From positions 1-64,000 of the forward strand of contig CAMTVY010000005.1 of the NCBI GenBank assembly GCA_947085325.1: a stretch of 64,000 nucleotides of DNA, in the 5' to 3' direction. Positions within the stretch are counted from its first letter, which is position 1, and the number at the start of each line of letters is the position of its first letter. Below are positions 62,161 to 64,000 of this stretch, one piece after another. The notes beneath the pieces were generated by a model. It ran no database searches. It was not told the origin of the DNA and saw only the letters and a list, made by a program, of their open reading frames with translations. The position numbers and the translations under genes were made by a program. This DNA is from JAQBXX01 sp947085325. Lineage in GTDB: Bacteria; Pseudomonadota; Gammaproteobacteria; SURF-13.

Positions 62161-62700
62161 TTGTCCGGCGGCGGCGGGGCAGGAGCGCCGTGCCTGATCG
62201 TGGTGGGCCGGGTCGCAGGCCTGTTTGGGGTGCGTGGCTGGTTGAAGATTGTTTCCTATACCGCGCCGCTGGAAAATATCCTGCACTACCGTCCGTGGTA
62301 TCTGCGCGCTGCTAATGCAGCGGCGGATGCACCGTGGCTGGAACAGGCGGTAGCAGAGAGTCGTAGCCAGGATAAAGGCATTGTGGTTCGGTTTGAGGCG
62401 CATCAGGATCGTGATGCGGCCCAGTCGATGCTGGGGGCGGAGATCGCCGTCAACCGTGATCAACTGCCGCCGCCGGGGCCGGGTGAGTATTACTGGGCTG
62501 ATCTGGTAGGCCTCAAGGTGGTGACGCTGGCGGGGGTTGAACTCGGCGTGATTGATCACCTGCTGGAGACCGGTTCGAATGATGTGCTGGTGGTCAAGGG
62601 TGAGCGGGAACGGCTGATCCCCTATATCCCGGGACAGGTGGTGCATGAGATTGACCCCGCGCAGGCCGTGGTGCGCGTGGATTGGGATCCGGAGTTTTAG
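62161..62700 (+). CDS. rimM: Ribosome maturation factor RimM
   Basis: RimM helps 16S rRNA processing by binding S19. The frame shows the RimM N-terminal domain (LIVVGRVAGLFGVRGWLKIV) and the PRC-barrel domain (GEYYWADLVGLKVVTLAGVE, then VLVVKGERERLIPYIPGQVV). The start is unclear. TTG 62161, one base after the rpsP stop, gives 179 residues but has no Shine-Dalgarno. A CTG at 62194 lies eight bases after AGGAG and starts right at the conserved domain. Operon position between rpsP and trmD is the usual one. Confidence 0.93.
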   Translation: MSGGGGAGAPCLIVVGRVAGLFGVRGWLKIVSYTAPLENILHYRPWYLRAANAAADAPWLEQAVAESRSQDKGIVVRFEAHQDRDAAQSMLGAEIAVNRDQLPPPGPGEYYWADLVGLKVVTLAGVELGVIDHLLETGSNDVLVVKGERERLIPYIPGQVVHEIDPAQAVVRVDWDPEF

Positions 62701-62702
62701 CC

Positions 62703-63440
62703 GTGGAAATAGCAGTCGTTACGCTGTTTCCACAGATGTTTGATGCGCTGGCGGATTATGGCATTACCAGCAGGGCGCTGAAGAGCGGCGTGCTGCGGCT
62801 CACGCGCTGGAACCCGCGCGATTACGCGCACGACCGCCACCACACGGTGGACGACCGCCCTTACGGCGGCGGGCCGGGAATGGTGATGCAGGTGCAGCCG
62901 CTGCGCGATGCGATAGATGCAGCGCGCGGTGCGGGAGAGGAGAAGGCCCATGTGGTCTACCTCACGCCGCAGGGGCGGCGGCTGGATCAGGCCGGGGCAG
63001 AGACGCTTGCCGCGCATGCACGGCTGGTGCTGGTGGCCGGGCGCTATGAAGGGATAGATGAACGCGTGATTGCCACGCAGGTCGATGCAGAATGGTCGAT
63101 CGGCGATTATGTGCTCTCCGGTGGCGAGCTGGCGGCGATGGTGATGATCGATGCCATCACGCGCCTGTTGCCGGGCGCGCTGGGGCATGAGGACTCGGCG
63201 TTGCAGGATTCGTTTTCGGGCGGGCTGTTGGACACGCCGCACTATACGCGGCCCGAGGAGATTGACGGGCTGCGGGTGCCGGAGGTGCTGCTGAGCGGTG
63301 ATCATCGCGCGATAGCGCGCTGGCGCGCCAAGCAGTCACTGGGACGTACCTGGCTGAGAAGGCCCGAATTGCTGGAAGGCATCGAGCTTACGCAGGAACA
63401 GCGCAGTCTGCTGGATGAGTTTATTAAAGAACAAAACTGA
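62703..63440 (+). CDS. trmD: tRNA (guanine-N1-)-methyltransferase TrmD
   Basis: TrmD methylates G37 of tRNAs, preventing frameshifts. GTG 62703, 2 bp after rimM, gives 245 residues beginning MEIAVVTLFPQMFDALADYG. The trefoil-knot SAM site is visible as YLTPQGRRLDQ, LVLVAGRYEGIDERVI and EWSIGDYVLSGGELAAMVMI. It is followed by rplS. Confidence 0.97.
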   Translation: MEIAVVTLFPQMFDALADYGITSRALKSGVLRLTRWNPRDYAHDRHHTVDDRPYGGGPGMVMQVQPLRDAIDAARGAGEEKAHVVYLTPQGRRLDQAGAETLAAHARLVLVAGRYEGIDERVIATQVDAEWSIGDYVLSGGELAAMVMIDAITRLLPGALGHEDSALQDSFSGGLLDTPHYTRPEEIDGLRVPEVLLSGDHRAIARWRAKQSLGRTWLRRPELLEGIELTQEQRSLLDEFIKEQN

Positions 63441-63471
63441 TGTTAAATATTTAGGACAGGGATACACCACC

Positions 63472-63816
63472 ATGAGCAACATCATTCTGCAAATAGAAGC
63501 CGAACAAATGACGCGTAAGGTACCGGATTTTTCGCCGGGCGATACCGTCGTAGTGCAAATCAAGGTCAAGGAAGGCACGCGCGAGCGCTTGCAGGCCTTC
63601 GAGGGTATAGTGATTGCGCGCCGCAACCGCGGACTCAATTCCGCCTTTACCGTACGCAAGATATCGCACGGCGAGGGCGTGGAGCGTGTGTTCCAGACCT
63701 ACAGCCCGAGCATTCACGATATCAGCGTGAAGCGTCGTGGCGCAGTGCGTCGTGCCAAACTTTACTACCTGCGCGAGCTGAAAGGCAAGGAAGCGCGCAT
63801 TCAGGAAAAGCTGTAG
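63472..63816 (+). CDS. rplS: 50S ribosomal protein L19
   Basis: L19 forms an intersubunit bridge. The ATG gives 114 residues: MSNIILQIEAEQMTRKVPDF, RERLQAFEGIVIARRNRGLN, and the basic C-terminus KRRGAVRRAKLYYLRELKGK. Last gene of the rpsP operon, 31 bp after trmD. Confidence 0.97.
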   Translation: MSNIILQIEAEQMTRKVPDFSPGDTVVVQIKVKEGTRERLQAFEGIVIARRNRGLNSAFTVRKISHGEGVERVFQTYSPSIHDISVKRRGAVRRAKLYYLRELKGKEARIQEKL

Positions 63817-63822
63817 CCGTCT

Positions 63823-64000
63823 GTGGCCGCGCCGGTCGCTGAAACGACCTACGCGGCCATACTGCCTGCCCCTGCGGATTTACGGGTCAAGCTGGGTGTG
63901 CGCCTGCACTCCTCCGCCCTTGTCAGTATCGATTTTCTTCCCTCGCACCATGCTGATCTCCCGCCTGCCACGGCCCTCGCCCGGCGAGTGACGGCGCAGT
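63823..64000 (+). CDS. Methylated-DNA--protein-cysteine methyltransferase-like N-terminus (partial)
   Basis: A GTG six bases after the rplS stop opens a frame that stays open to the window edge: MAAPVAETTYAAILPAPADL, then KLGVRLHSSALVSIDFLP and TALARRVTAQ. The alternation A-I-L-P-A-P then L-G-V-R-L and I-D-F-L-P resembles the N-terminal ribonuclease-like domain of Ogt-type repair proteins, which often follow rplS in related genomes. The catalytic PCHR motif would lie beyond the window, so the call is provisional. Confidence 0.55.
   Translation, partial: MAAPVAETTYAAILPAPADLRVKLGVRLHSSALVSIDFLPSHHADLPPATALARRVTAQ

Overview
The window is a slice of a gammaproteobacterial chromosome. The evidence is the gene order tRNA-Trp-secE-nusG-rplKAJL-rpoBC followed directly by the str, S10, spc and alpha ribosomal operons, with secY and rpmJ ending spc as in Escherichia coli. 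YajR, UppP, LolA, a short FtsK and a thiD-thiE-hemL block also fit. Species cannot be fixed from the sequence. The moderately GC-rich composition and the mix of a di-haem peroxidase, cytochrome b561 and rubredoxin would suit a free-living respiratory relative of the Chromatiales/Ectothiorhodospiraceae, but that is inference.

Layout. Positions 1-30,115 are one rightward transcription-translation superoperon: tRNA-Trp, secE, nusG, rplK-rplA-rplJ-rplL, rpoB-rpoC, rpsL-rpsG-fusA-tuf, the S10 cluster (rpsJ to rpsQ), the spc cluster (rplN to rpmJ) and the alpha cluster (rpsM to rplQ), closed by a clear intrinsic terminator. Promoter-like sequences sit before rpsL, rplN and rpsM. An L10-type leader lies before rplJ. 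The first 38 bases repeat exactly downstream of tuf, so a second tuf copy probably lies just left of the window. Positions 30,139-33,800 are accessory: a MauG/CcpA-type peroxidase, an MgtC/DUF4010 membrane protein, and a RAYT-type transposase framed by 21-bp inverted repeats, REP-like fragments and a truncated gene. Positions 33,812-41,786 carry DNA repair, replication and envelope genes: uvrA divergent from yajR, then ssb, ftsK and lolA.

Positions 41,774-50,568 are leftward. They hold a glycogen/alpha-glucan block, glgC > GH57 glucanase > malQ, whose genes overlap by 4-11 bp. It is coupled by another 4-bp overlap to an 1172-residue fused flavin/iron-sulfur oxidoreductase, followed by uppP. 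Positions 50,784-53,487 hold wrbA-proS-DUF486, also leftward. Next come a small lipoprotein, a leftward 54-residue rubredoxin, and rightward thiD-thiE-hemL (thiamine and tetrapyrrole synthesis). Positions 57,185-60,337 are a possible sensory module: cytochrome b561 and a strongly charged secreted protein, divergent from an OmpR-type regulator and its kinase. Positions 60,393-64,000 are ffh, then rpsP-rimM-trmD-rplS and the start of an alkylguanine-DNA alkyltransferase-like gene cut by the window edge.

I see no CRISPR array, prophage or defence island, and no gene-free stretch longer than 300 bases. The least ordinary content is (i) the giant oxidoreductase coupled to glucan genes, (ii) the b561/charged-protein/two-component module, and (iii) several families of short palindromic or dispersed repeats. 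The repeats lie between essential genes (nusG-rplK, rpsN-rpsH, yajR-ssb, thiE-hemL), and one copy has become part of the lolA coding sequence.
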